Origin: Acidimicrobiales bacterium
GTDB lineage: Bacteria; Actinomycetota; Acidimicrobiia; Acidimicrobiales; Aldehydirespiratoraceae
Direction of reading: 5' to 3'
Length of the DNA: 64,000 bases
Assembly: GCA_022425325.1 (NCBI GenBank)
Contig: JAKMFW010000047.1
Location: 1 to 64,000, forward strand
In this document: positions 41,941-50,176 of the stretch, in pieces
Layout: each line of letters starts with the position of its first letter
Position numbering within the stretch: position 1 is the first letter of the stretch
Notes under the pieces: model-generated
The model's database searches: none
The model's input: the letters and a program-made list of their open reading frames with translations, nothing else
Told to the model about the DNA's origin: nothing
Program-made: the position numbers and the translations under genes

Positions 41941-43203
41941 CTACTCGATCACGCCCCGCTCGCGCAGATCGGCGAGCGTTTCGGCGTCGAGCCCGAGCTC
42001 ACGACTGAGGATGTCATCGTTGTGTTCGCCGAGCCAGGGCACCCGCGTCTCTGGGCCTTCGGCCATCTGGCTGAGCTTCACGGGATTGCCGGGGATCAGC
42101 ACCGGCTCACCACCCCCAGGTGGGTCCATGGCGACGAGCATGTTGCGGACTGCCACATGCTCGTCCGCCACGATGTCGGCCGGGGTGTAGCTCTCGCCGA
42201 CGGCAAGGCCCTCGGCCGCAAGCGCAGCGACCGCCTCGCGGTTGGTCATCGATGCGGCCCAGCGCTCGACGTCGGGGCGGATCACGGTGGCGAAGTGATC
42301 GCGCCAGCCTTCTCTCGTGGCAAGGCGTTCGTCGGTGAGCCATTGACCGTTACCGGTGACCTCGGCGAGCTTTTCGAACTGGTGCTCGCGCACACACTGC
42401 ACGATGAAGTGCCCTTCGCCGGCCGCAAAGGTCTCGATGATGCCGACGGCGCTCTCGGCCTCGCCGGCGATGCCCATCGAGTAGAAGTTCGTGACGAGGT
42501 CGGTCATCGCAACGGCCGCATCGAGCATGGCGATGTCGACGTACTGCCCTTCACCGGTGGCGTCGCGGTGGCGAAGGGCGGCGAGCACCCCGATCACGCC
42601 GAACAGAGCGGAACTGATATCGCCGAGCGCCCCGACCGGATTGACGATCGGTGGCCGCTCTGGCAGCCGCTTGTATTCATAGATGCCCGACATGCCCTCG
42701 ACCACCGCTGCATAGGCAGCCCGGTGGATGTGCGGCGACGCGGGGTCGTTCCCGAAGCCGGAGACCGAGAGGTAGATCGCTGCGGGGTTGACCGCCTTGA
42801 CGGCGTCGTACCCGATGCCGAGGCGGTCGGCGGTGCCGGCCTTGAAGTTCTCGCACACGATGTCGGCGGTCTTCGCCAGTTCGAGGCACAAACGCACGCC
42901 TTCGGGGTCCTTGAGGTTCAGGGTCACCGAGCGCTTGTTGAGGTTGTTGCGCAGGAAGGTGGCACCCACTGGGCGTCCGTCCGGGTCGTCGATCGCCGGC
43001 ATCGAACCGCGGCCCGAATCACCGGTGCCGGGTGACTCGACCTTCACCACGTCGGCACCCAAACGGGCAAGGAGCTGGGTCCCGAAGGGAAGGGCGGCCA
43101 TCTGTTCGATGGCCAGCACCCGGATTCCGGCGAGCGGTTTGGGCTGGTCGGCGGCCGCCTCGTTGGCGATGTCGCCGAGGCGCATGTGCGGGGTGTCGGC
43201 CAT
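41941..43203 (-). CDS. CaiB/BaiF family III CoA transferase
   Basis: The 420-residue protein has GIRVLAIEQMAALPFGTQLLARLGADVVKVE at the N-terminus (quoted in parts: GIRVLAIEQM, LGADVVKVE), NKRSVTLNLKDPEGV, VCENFKAGTADRLGIGYDAV and PAIYLSVSGFGND. The Asp of the active site (family position 169) is in this last region. ATG 43203 is preferred; the longer open frame upstream lacks family similarity. The enzyme exchanges CoA between carboxylic acids. It ends convergent to xylB. A second family III transferase is at 48810. Confidence 0.9.
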   Translation of the reverse strand: MADTPHMRLGDIANEAAADQPKPLAGIRVLAIEQMAALPFGTQLLARLGADVVKVESPGTGDSGRGSMPAIDDPDGRPVGATFLRNNLNKRSVTLNLKDPEGVRLCLELAKTADIVCENFKAGTADRLGIGYDAVKAVNPAAIYLSVSGFGNDPASPHIHRAAYAAVVEGMSGIYEYKRLPERPPIVNPVGALGDISSALFGVIGVLAALRHRDATGEGQYVDIAMLDAAVAMTDLVTNFYSMGIAGEAESAVGIIETFAAGEGHFIVQCVREHQFEKLAEVTGNGQWLTDERLATREGWRDHFATVIRPDVERWAASMTNREAVAALAAEGLAVGESYTPADIVADEHVAVRNMLVAMDPPGGGEPVLIPGNPVKLSQMAEGPETRVPWLGEHNDDILSRELGLDAETLADLRERGVIE

Positions 43204-43306
43204 GACTCGCAGTCTGGCCCAGGCGGCCCGGCGGCGCACAAAACTCGTGCGCACTACCGCTGGGTCAACCTCGCGCCGGGAAGAAACGATCGCTACCCTG
43301 CGCGCC

Positions 43307-43837
43307 ATGGAGATCGGAGGCGACCGGTACCGGACGGTGGGAGGGGTGCATCGCATCCCGATCGACGGTGTGTCCGGCATGTTGGTGCTCGCCGGGCTGG
43401 AGGCGGTCGGACCCGACGCCGCCGCACTGCTCGGTCATGTGGGCGCCGAGACGATGGTCTGCCTCCAGACCGATGCCGAGATCGACCGGCGCTATCCGCC
43501 GTATCTGGAATGGCTGGCCGATCCCGAACCCCATGAGGCGCTCCGCCTCCCGATCGAGGATCACCTCGTGGCACCCGACGGCCCGATGACCTCGCTCATC
43601 GAGGCGATTGTCGACCGCCTCGACGGTGGGGGTGGTGTCGTCGTGCACTGCGGGGCTGGTTGGGGACGTGCCGGACTCGTGGGGGCGCTGGTGCTCGTCG
43701 CCTATGGCGCCACGGTCACCGAGGCGCTCGACCGGGTGCGCGCCGCCCGGCCGGCTGCCGGACCGCAGTCTGATGAGCAGGATCAGCAGCTGATTCGTCT
43801 CGCTCCGGTTGTCAACGAGCAGACACGGCGACGCTGA
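43307..43837 (+). CDS. Protein tyrosine/dual-specificity phosphatase family protein
   Basis: The 176-residue protein has the Cys-phosphatase loop VVHCGAGWGRAGLVG (H-C-x5-R) near residue 114 and a candidate general-acid Asp upstream in LRLPIEDHLV. The N-terminal VGGVHRIPIDGVSGML resembles the cyclin-dependent-kinase-inhibitor 3/dual-specificity type found in bacteria. It could act on phosphotyrosine, phosphoinositides or small phosphates. It diverges from the CoA transferase gene and is convergent with the SelW gene. Confidence 0.85.
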   Translation: MEIGGDRYRTVGGVHRIPIDGVSGMLVLAGLEAVGPDAAALLGHVGAETMVCLQTDAEIDRRYPPYLEWLADPEPHEALRLPIEDHLVAPDGPMTSLIEAIVDRLDGGGGVVVHCGAGWGRAGLVGALVLVAYGATVTEALDRVRAARPAAGPQSDEQDQQLIRLAPVVNEQTRRR

Positions 43838-43840
43838 GCC

Positions 43841-44107
43841 TCAGGAGCCGTAGCGACGCACCTCGGGCCCGACGAACGCCTCGAATGACGCAAGAACCTC
43901 GCCATCGTTCGCATGGCGGCCGGTCTCGTGCTTGCTGTAGATCGTGGTGCCGTCGACGATGACGTCGAAGACGCCACCGCCGCCGGTGACGAGGGTGAGA
44001 CCAGCGATGACGTGTTGGTAGTTCGTCAACAGATCCGAGACCGCGCTCACGGCGCGGGCTGAATAATCTCAAGGGACGCAGTAGGTGATCTCGACCGTGT
44101 GGCTCAT
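43841..44107 (-). CDS. SelW/Rdx-family selenoprotein with CVPU motif (in-frame TGA = Sec13)
   Basis: The frame 44050-43841 is a SelW/Rdx protein without its redox motif. The same frame continues upstream across a TGA at 44071-44069 to ATG 44107, giving MSHTVEITYCVP-U-DYSAR. C-x-x-U at this place is the hallmark of selenoprotein W. The 88-residue product has the rest of the fold: GGGGVFDVIVDGTTIYSKHE and EVLASFEAFVG. A 6-bp perfect hairpin follows the TGA. SelW proteins are small thioredoxin-fold oxidoreductases. It lies 26 nt downstream of ybaK on the same strand and may share its transcript. Standard calling would start inside the protein and miss the active site. Confidence 0.93.
44041..44057 (-). 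promoter_or_regulatory. Candidate SECIS hairpin for SelW
   Basis: On the minus strand CCGCGC-CGTGA-GCGCGG forms a perfect 6-bp stem with a 5-nt loop, from +12 to +28 after the TGA. The second loop base is G at +19. This meets the bacterial SECIS model well. Confidence 0.75.
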
Positions 44108-44133
44108 GGCGACGAACCTAGTGCAGTGACGGG

Positions 44134-44610
44134 TCAGTCGGGCCACGCTGCGATGGACGCAAACGTCGCGCCGAGGGCGACGGTGAAGGCGTCGGGGGGA
44201 ACGACGACTTCGAGACCCCGACGGCCACCGCTGCAGAACACCTCGTCCAGCGCCGTCGCCCATTCATCGACGAACGTCTCCAGGACCTGCTTTTGTCCGA
44301 AGGGGCTGATCCCACCGACGACGTAGCCCGAGCGCCGCTCGGCTTCGGCTGGCTCGGTCATCCTCGCCTTCTTCGCCCCGGCGGCCGCTGCGATCGCCTT
44401 GAGGTCGAGCGTGCACGAGACCGGCACGACACCGATTGCGTTTCGTCCGTCATCAAGCGTGACCATCAGTGTCTTGAAGGTCCCGTCGGGATCGGTGCCG
44501 AGGGCCTCGACGGCCTCGAGGCCGAACGAGCCGTGATCGGGATCGTGGTCGTAGTGGACGACGCGGTGCTCGATGCCGAGTCGCCGAAGCATGTCGATCG
44601 CGGGAGTCAC
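44134..44610 (-). CDS. ybaK: YbaK/EbsC-family Cys-tRNA(Pro) deacylase
   Basis: The 158-residue protein has the YbaK signatures TFKTLMVTLDDG, CTLDLKAIAAAAGAKKARM with the conserved Lys, RRSGYVVGGISPFG and the closing GLEVVVPPDAF. The enzyme hydrolyses Cys mischarged on tRNA-Pro. GTG 44610 (VTPAIDMLRRLG) is chosen; the longer frame upstream is antisense to tpx. Its start and the divergent tpx start are only 18 bp apart. Confidence 0.93.
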   Translation of the reverse strand: MTPAIDMLRRLGIEHRVVHYDHDPDHGSFGLEAVEALGTDPDGTFKTLMVTLDDGRNAIGVVPVSCTLDLKAIAAAAGAKKARMTEPAEAERRSGYVVGGISPFGQKQVLETFVDEWATALDEVFCSGGRRGLEVVVPPDAFTVALGATFASIAAWPD

Positions 44611-44628
44611 ACGGCTATGGTGCCGCAC

Positions 44629-45129
44629 ATGGCTCAGATCACGCTCGGGGGCAACCCCATCAACACCAACGGTGACCTTCCTGCAGCAGGCGCCACCGCA
44701 CCCGACTTCACCCTCACCAAGGCCGACTGGACCCCGGTGAGCGCCGGTGACCTCGCCGGTCAGCGAGTCGTGATGAACATCTTTCCCTCGCTCGACACAG
44801 GGCCCTGTCAGCTCACCATTCGCACATTCAACGAGCGTGCCGCCGACCTCGAGAACACCGCCGTGCTGTGCGTCTCGGCCGACCTGCCGCCCGCCGCTGC
44901 TCGGTTCTGCGGCGCCGAGGGCATCGAGAACGTGATCACGGGTTCGACCTTCAAGAATCCCGAAGTCCTCGAGGCGCTCGGCGTGAAGATGCTCGACGGC
45001 AAGCTTCAGGGCCTCGCCGCTCGTTCCGTGGTCGTGCTCGACACCGACGGCACCGTGTTGCACAGCGAACTCGTCCCGGAGATCGCGTCCGAGCCCGACT
45101 ACGACGCAGCGATCGCCGCGCTCGGCTGA
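44629..45129 (+). CDS. tpx: Thiol peroxidase Tpx
   Basis: This is a 166-residue atypical 2-Cys peroxiredoxin. The peroxidatic site is FPSLDTGPCQLTIRTFNE, where most Tpx proteins have D-T-P-V-C; the GP substitution is unusual. The resolving Cys is in ARFCGAEGIENV. The N-terminal ITLGGNPINTNGDLPAAG is typical. It reduces peroxides with electrons from thioredoxin. ATG 44629 is chosen. It is convergent with the APH/LLM pair, with a terminator between them. Confidence 0.93.
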   Translation: MAQITLGGNPINTNGDLPAAGATAPDFTLTKADWTPVSAGDLAGQRVVMNIFPSLDTGPCQLTIRTFNERAADLENTAVLCVSADLPPAAARFCGAEGIENVITGSTFKNPEVLEALGVKMLDGKLQGLAARSVVVLDTDGTVLHSELVPEIASEPDYDAAIAALG

Positions 45130-45157
45130 TCCGCAAGCACAACTAGATCGTCATCGT

Positions 45158-45178
45158 GCCCGGGCCTCAGGCCCGGGC
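45158..45178. terminator. GC hairpin terminator overlapping the APH stop codon
   Basis: GCCCGGGCC and GGCCCGGGC pair perfectly (9 bp) around the 3-nt loop TCA at 45167-45169, which is itself the complement of the APH gene's TGA stop. It lies 28 nt after the tpx stop and would serve both convergent genes. There is no T-run. Confidence 0.65.
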
Positions 45179-46198
45179 CAGCCACGCCTCGGCTCCGCTG
45201 AGCAGGTAGTCGATACCGTCCTGGGCATCGCCGTCGGCCGTGCCTTCCTGGTCGCCCATCGCGCCGGCTGCGTAGCGCACCCGTACCCCTTCGCTGATCG
45301 CAGCGAGTCGCCAATGCTGGAACGCGACGTACCACGGCAGGTTCGAGAGGTCGCGGTCGCTGCGCTCGGTGTAGCGAGCGATCATGTCCTCGGCGGAGCC
45401 GAAGCCGGGAGCTCGGGTAGGCACGTCGCCCAGACGACCGCGGGCGTCGGGATCATCGCCCCACCACATCACCATGCCTCCGAGGTCGGCGAGCACATCG
45501 CCCAAGGTGCAGAGTTCCCAGTCGAGCACTGCGGTGATCGTGCCGTCGTGGCCGGCCATGCAGTTGTCGAGGCGATAGTCGCCGTGCACGATGCCGGCAC
45601 CCTGTTGGTCGGGGATGCTGCCCGAGAGACGGGCGTGCAGGTCATGGAACAGGGGGAGATCGCGATCGGATCCCTCGTCGATCTGGCGCTTCCAGCGGCG
45701 AAGCTGGCGGGCGCAGTAGTCCTCCGTCTTGCCGAGATCGCCGAGTCCGACGGAGGCCGGATCAAGGGCGTGAAGGTCGACGAGCGTGTCGACGAGTGAC
45801 TCGGCGAGTTTGGCCCGGAGTTCCTCGGGATAGGCATGGCCGTCCTGGTGGTCGAACACGATCCGGCCATCGACGAAACCCATCACGTAGAAGTCGGCCC
45901 CGTTGACATCGGCGTCCTGACACAGGCCGATGGCGGGCGGCACCGGCACACCGGTGCCCTCGAGGGCAGCGATGATCCGGTATTCGCGAGACATGTCGTG
46001 CGCTGATGCGAGAACGTGGCCGGTCGGTGGCCGCCGCAGGACCCACGTGCCGCCGGCGGTATCGGTCACCCGGAAGGTCAGGTTCGATGCGCCGCCGGTG
46101 ATCAGTTCGAAGTCGAGAGGCCCGGCGAGGTCGGGGATGCGATCGGCCATCCAGGCGGTGACGTTGGCGGCGTCGATACCGGTGGGTTCGGGACTCAC
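45167..46198 (-). CDS. APH-like phosphotransferase (acyl-CoA-dehydrogenase-associated type)
   Basis: The 343-residue kinase fold has the ATP lobe GGASNLTFRVTDTAGGTWVL, the catalytic loop GIVHGDYRLDNCMAG and VLDWELCTLGDVLADLGG (metal-binding Asp). This subgroup resembles the N-terminal kinase domain of ACAD10/11, which phosphorylates 4-hydroxyacyl-CoA, and is common beside fatty-acid catabolism genes. GTG 46198 overlaps the upstream LLM gene's stop (GTGA). Confidence 0.88.
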   Translation of the reverse strand: MSPEPTGIDAANVTAWMADRIPDLAGPLDFELITGGASNLTFRVTDTAGGTWVLRRPPTGHVLASAHDMSREYRIIAALEGTGVPVPPAIGLCQDADVNGADFYVMGFVDGRIVFDHQDGHAYPEELRAKLAESLVDTLVDLHALDPASVGLGDLGKTEDYCARQLRRWKRQIDEGSDRDLPLFHDLHARLSGSIPDQQGAGIVHGDYRLDNCMAGHDGTITAVLDWELCTLGDVLADLGGMVMWWGDDPDARGRLGDVPTRAPGFGSAEDMIARYTERSDRDLSNLPWYVAFQHWRLAAISEGVRVRYAAGAMGDQEGTADGDAQDGIDYLLSGAEAWLARA

Positions 46199-47097
46199 GG
46201 GTTCGTCTGCTCCGAGGTGATGGGGGAGAGGGCCTCGAGAAGGCGCCAGTCGGGTTCGCCGCGAGTCTCCGGGTCGATGGGTTGGATACAGACGTGGCTT
46301 GCCCCGGCGTTGTAGTGGGCCTGGATGCGGTCGGCGATTGCGGCTTCGTCGCCCCAGGCCATGACGGCGTCGAGGAACCGAGGCGCGCGGTCGCTGATTT
46401 CGTCATCGGTGAAACCGAGTCGCTTCCAGTTGTTGCGGTAGTTCGGAAGGTCGGCGTACATGCCGAGCTGATCTTTGGTGGTGGCGTGGGCGAGGTCGGC
46501 GTCGGTAGTGAGAACACACTTCTGTTCGACACACAGCCAGGCGTCGGGGCCCATGATCTCGCGGGCCATGGCCGTGTGTTCCGGTGTGGTCCAGTACGGA
46601 TGGGCGCCCTTCGTGCGTTCGGCAGCGAGTTCGAGCATCTTGGGTCCGAGGGCGGCGAGGACGACCGGCACTTCCTCGGCGGGCGGCACGGCCATGTAGA
46701 GCGAGGTGTCCATGTCGTCGAGGTAGGTGCGCATCGTCGTGAGGGGCTTCGAGTAGTCAAGCTTGCGGAGACCGGTGACGAGTGGTGCGTGGGAAACACC
46801 CATCCCGAGCACGAAGCGGCCTCCCGAGAGTTCGGCAAGCGATGCAGCTCCCTGCTTCATCATCCCGGGGTGGCGCATGTGGATGTTGGCGATACCGGTG
46901 GCGACGACGAGATCGGTCGTCGATTCCAGAAGAAGGGTGGCGTTGACGAACGGGTCTCGGCCGACGGTGTCGGGGATCCAGAGCGCGGCGTAGCCGAGGG
47001 ATTCGATGCGGGCGGCGAGCTCTCGCGAGCGGCCGTGATCAAGGAGGTCAGTGAAGAACCAGACACCGGTGGTGCCGAGCTTTTGGTCGAGACTCAT
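46195..47097 (-). CDS. LLM-class flavin/F420-dependent oxidoreductase
   Basis: The 300-residue luciferase-like TIM barrel has ARIESLGYAALWIPDTVGRD, VVATGIANIHMRHPGMMKQG, LAELSGGRFVLGMGVSHAP and LAALGPKMLELAAERTKGAH. These are signatures of actinobacterial F420-dependent oxidoreductases (TIGR03620-like). The cofactor is probably F420, but FMN cannot be excluded. ATG 47097 is preferred over GTG 47106. It is coupled to the APH kinase and divergent from the BVMO gene 96 bp away. Confidence 0.88.
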   Translation of the reverse strand: MSLDQKLGTTGVWFFTDLLDHGRSRELAARIESLGYAALWIPDTVGRDPFVNATLLLESTTDLVVATGIANIHMRHPGMMKQGAASLAELSGGRFVLGMGVSHAPLVTGLRKLDYSKPLTTMRTYLDDMDTSLYMAVPPAEEVPVVLAALGPKMLELAAERTKGAHPYWTTPEHTAMAREIMGPDAWLCVEQKCVLTTDADLAHATTKDQLGMYADLPNYRNNWKRLGFTDDEISDRAPRFLDAVMAWGDEAAIADRIQAHYNAGASHVCIQPIDPETRGEPDWRLLEALSPITSEQTNP

Positions 47098-47193
47098 GGC
47101 GGTCACATTCGCAGTTGGTGTGGATACGCGCCAACCGCTCGGCGCTCAGATGCCCGAATGGCCGTGGCTGGCGGCGCCTGCGATCCTGTGGCC

Positions 47194-48786
47194 ATGACGC
47201 GTCAGCTCGACATGGTGATTGTTGGGGCCGGGTTCGCCGGGCTGTACATGCTGCACGAGGCTCGAACCCTGGGGCTCGAGACCGAGGTGATCGAGGCAGG
47301 CGACGGGGTCGGTGGCACCTGGTACTGGAACCGCTATCCGGGAGCCCGGTGCGACACACCCAGCATGGAATACAGCTATGGCTGGCATGAGGCGTTGCAG
47401 CAGGAGTGGGAGTGGTCGGAGAAGTACGCGACGCAGCCCGAGATTCTGGCGTACCTCGATCATGTCGCCGACCGATTCGATCTTCGTCGCGACATCACGT
47501 TTGGGACGCGGGTTGAGGCGTGTTCCTTCGACGAGGCCACCGAACGTTGGACGGTGCGGTCGTCGAACGGTCAGGAGCGGATCACACGCTTTGTCGTCAT
47601 GGCAACGGGTTGCCTGTCATCAGCGAACCTCCCCGCCATCCCGGGCCGCGACGATTTCGGTGGTCGGACCTTCCACACGGGCCGATGGCCACACGAGGGA
47701 GTCGACTTCGCCGGTCGTTGCGTGGCGGTGATCGGCACGGGAAGTTCCGGAGTGCAGTCGATCCCGTTGATCGCCGAGCAGGCTGATCAGGTCATCGTGT
47801 TCCAGCGCACACCGTCGTACGCCGTACCGGCTCACAACGAGCCGCTCGACCCGGAGCAGGTTGCGGCGATCAAGGCCGACTATGTCGAGTGGCGCAAGAC
47901 GGCGCGTGACACCAGCACCGGCTTCGGTGGCCATATGGCGCGCCTAGACCGCAGCGCGATGGACGTGTCGGAGGAGGAGCGCCGGGCCACCTACGACGCT
48001 CGGTGGGAGATCGGCGGCCTGTTCTTTCTCGGCTCGTTCAACGACCTGCTGCTGAACCCCGAATCCAACGCGACGGCGGCCTCGTATGTCCGTGCGCGCA
48101 TCGCCAAGATCGTCGACGATCCGGAGACGGCAGCGATGCTGAGTCCCGACACGACCATCGGCTGCAAGCGGCTGGTGGTCGACACCGACTACTTCCGCAC
48201 CTTCAACCGGTCGAACGTCTCGTTGGTCGACGTGTCGGCGACGCCCGTCGAGCAGATCACCGAGACGGCGGTCGTCGTCGACGGACTGCACCACCATGTC
48301 GACGACATCGTGTTCGCCACCGGTTTCGATGCGATGACCGGCTCGCTCGACCGGATCGACATCACCGGCCGAGGCGGTCGGACCCTGCGCGACGCGTGGT
48401 CGGCGGGTCCGACGACCCTTCTGGGGCTTCAGGTGGCGGGTTTCCCGAACCTGTTCACCGTCACCGGCCCCGGCAGCCCGTCGGTGCTCACCAACATGGT
48501 CGTGTCGATCGAGCAGCACGTCGAGTACATCCGTGATGTGATCTCGTCGCTCGATGCTGAGGGTCTGTCGACCATCGAGGCCACCGAGGAGGCGCAGGCC
48601 GAATGGGTGGCGTGGGTAAACGCGGTCGCCGGACTGACACTCTTCCACGGATGCAGCAGTTGGTACCTGGGCGCGAACGTCCCGGGAAAGCCGCGGGTCT
48701 TCATGCCATTGCCGGGATTTGTCGATTACAAGACCCACTGTGATGCCGTCGCCGCGGAGGGCTACCCCGGCTTCGTGCGGGCCTGA
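47194..48786 (+). CDS. Baeyer-Villiger flavin monooxygenase, cyclohexanone-monooxygenase type
   Basis: The 530-residue enzyme has the FAD motif MVIVGAGFAGLYMLHEAR at the very N-terminus, [18 protein letters not shown], the BVMO fingerprint FGGRTFHTGRWP, and the NADPH motif VAVIGTGSSGVQSIPLI. Size and lack of an N-terminal extension match cyclohexanone/cyclopentanone monooxygenases. The product would be a lactone or ester. ATG 47194 is chosen over a much longer frame that reads through the divergent LLM gene. It is not closely similar to the long BVMO at 18566 outside the shared motifs. Confidence 0.92.
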   Translation: MTRQLDMVIVGAGFAGLYMLHEARTLGLETEVIEAGDGVGGTWYWNRYPGARCDTPSMEYSYGWHEALQQEWEWSEKYATQPEILAYLDHVADRFDLRRDITFGTRVEACSFDEATERWTVRSSNGQERITRFVVMATGCLSSANLPAIPGRDDFGGRTFHTGRWPHEGVDFAGRCVAVIGTGSSGVQSIPLIAEQADQVIVFQRTPSYAVPAHNEPLDPEQVAAIKADYVEWRKTARDTSTGFGGHMARLDRSAMDVSEEERRATYDARWEIGGLFFLGSFNDLLLNPESNATAASYVRARIAKIVDDPETAAMLSPDTTIGCKRLVVDTDYFRTFNRSNVSLVDVSATPVEQITETAVVVDGLHHHVDDIVFATGFDAMTGSLDRIDITGRGGRTLRDAWSAGPTTLLGLQVAGFPNLFTVTGPGSPSVLTNMVVSIEQHVEYIRDVISSLDAEGLSTIEATEEAQAEWVAWVNAVAGLTLFHGCSSWYLGANVPGKPRVFMPLPGFVDYKTHCDAVAAEGYPGFVRA

Positions 48787-48809
48787 TCAGGTTCCCTCAG
48801 GTTGGTGCG

Positions 48810-50057
48810 TCAGCCGAAGGCGCCGCCGGCGCGCAGCGCGGCGATGTCGTCGGCGGACTTGCCGAGCACCTCGGTCATCACCTGATCGGTGTTCTCGCCG
48901 ACCTCGGGCGCCATGGTCGGACACGGCGGGAGCTCGCCGTTGACGTAGGCGGGGAGCGGTAGCTGCTCGCATCCGAGGGCGTCGGCCGGGTAGAAGTCCA
49001 TTCGAGCCTTGAAGTGCGGATCGTCACCGATGTTCTTGGTGGTGTTGACCGGAGCGATCGTGGTGACCCACTCCTCGGAGAAGGCCAGCCACTCCTGACA
49101 GGTCTTGGTCTTGAACACCGCCTGTAACTCCCGCTGGAGTTCGACGTTGCCCTTGGCGTGGTCGGCGTACTTCGCGCCTGGATACGCCTCGAAGAGATCC
49201 ATGCGGTCGACCCCCTCGCAGAAGTTCTTCCAGAAGGCCTGCTCGCTCGCCATGAACAACACATGGCCGTCACTGGCCTCGTACATCTGATAGCGCACGC
49301 CCTCCCACATGCCGGCCAGGCCGGCGGGGCGCCGCTCGTAGTTGTCGGCCGGGTTGCCGGTGACCTCGTCTTCCGGGCGCAGGTACGCCCGCTCGGTCTC
49401 GATGCGATACCAGTCCATATAGGCGGCAGCATCTGACTGGGCGAACTCCATCTCGCACCCGACCCCGGTCTCGCGGGCCTTGATGATGCCGGCGAGGATG
49501 CCCATCGCGGCGACCATCGGGCCGACGTTGATGCCGACGTTCGGCATGTCCTTGGGGATGCGGGTGAAGCCGTCGTCGTCGGTGACGGGTTGCACGATGC
49601 CGGCCCAGGTGTCGTAGGCGATGCCGTGGCTCGGCATGTCTCGGTAGGGGCCGGTGGAGCCGTATCCCGACAGGGTGGCGAACACGATCGATGGATTGAT
49701 CTCCTTGAGCACGTCGTAGCCGAGCCCGAAGCTCGCAAGTGCACCGGGCTTTTGGGCCTCGACGACCACGTCGGCGGTGGCGACGAGTTCCTTGTAGAGC
49801 GTCTTGCCCTCCTCGGTTTTGAGGTTGAGCGTGATGCTCTTCTTGCCGCGATGGGTGTGGAGGTGCAGCAGGGAGGTTCCCTCGATGATCGGCCAGGTCA
49901 TCTGCCGGATGTAATCACCGGCCGGGGACTCGACCTTGATGACGTCGGCCCCGAGGTCGGCGAAGAAGGTGGCGACATGGCCGGGGCCAAGCAAACTTGA
50001 CTCAATTACTCGGATATTGCTGAGGAGCCCCTCGGCGCCGCTCGTAGGGTTGATCAC
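48810..50057 (-). CDS. CaiB/BaiF family III CoA transferase
   Basis: The 415-residue protein has RVIESSLLGPGHVATFFADL, GADVIKVESPAGDYIRQM, KKSITLNLKTEEGKTLYKEL and SIVFATLSGYGSTGPYRDM. The active-site Asp is in the MPSHGIAYDTWAG region. ATG 50057 lies in a divergent promoter with a perfect CTGACGGTCCGTCAG palindrome. The substrate is unknown. It is only distantly related to the transferase at 41941. Confidence 0.9.
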   Translation of the reverse strand: MINPTSGAEGLLSNIRVIESSLLGPGHVATFFADLGADVIKVESPAGDYIRQMTWPIIEGTSLLHLHTHRGKKSITLNLKTEEGKTLYKELVATADVVVEAQKPGALASFGLGYDVLKEINPSIVFATLSGYGSTGPYRDMPSHGIAYDTWAGIVQPVTDDDGFTRIPKDMPNVGINVGPMVAAMGILAGIIKARETGVGCEMEFAQSDAAAYMDWYRIETERAYLRPEDEVTGNPADNYERRPAGLAGMWEGVRYQMYEASDGHVLFMASEQAFWKNFCEGVDRMDLFEAYPGAKYADHAKGNVELQRELQAVFKTKTCQEWLAFSEEWVTTIAPVNTTKNIGDDPHFKARMDFYPADALGCEQLPLPAYVNGELPPCPTMAPEVGENTDQVMTEVLGKSADDIAALRAGGAFG

Positions 50058-50077
50058 AACGTCCTCCGGCCATGTTC

Positions 50078-50092
50078 CTGACGGTCCGTCAG
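50078..50092. promoter_or_regulatory. Perfect palindrome CTGACGG-T-CCGTCAG, possible operator
   Basis: A perfect 7-bp inverted repeat with one central base lies 21 nt from the CoA transferase start and 85 nt from the CBS start. It is the most symmetric of the three CTGACGGT palindromes in this window and has the form of a TetR operator. No regulator gene is adjacent, so a trans-acting one is implied. Confidence 0.6.
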
Positions 50093-50176
50093 AAACTAGC
50101 CGGGGGAATTCCCGGCAGCACGTTCAGGTTCTCCTGACTGGTGTGGGAGCCTTTACCCGTCGGAAGGTCATCGCTC

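Noticed and set aside
4725-44071. The four in-frame TGAs as sequencing errors, pseudogenes or nonsense mutations
   Set aside because: All four fall exactly at redox motif positions (UGSC twice, UPWC, CVPU), frames stay intact on both sides, and two are followed by perfect SECIS-like hairpins. Random stops would not choose these codons.
46282-48786. An 834-residue frame extending the BVMO upstream
   Set aside because: The first 304 residues are antisense to the LLM oxidoreductase; the FAD motif that begins all BVMOs starts just after ATG 47194.
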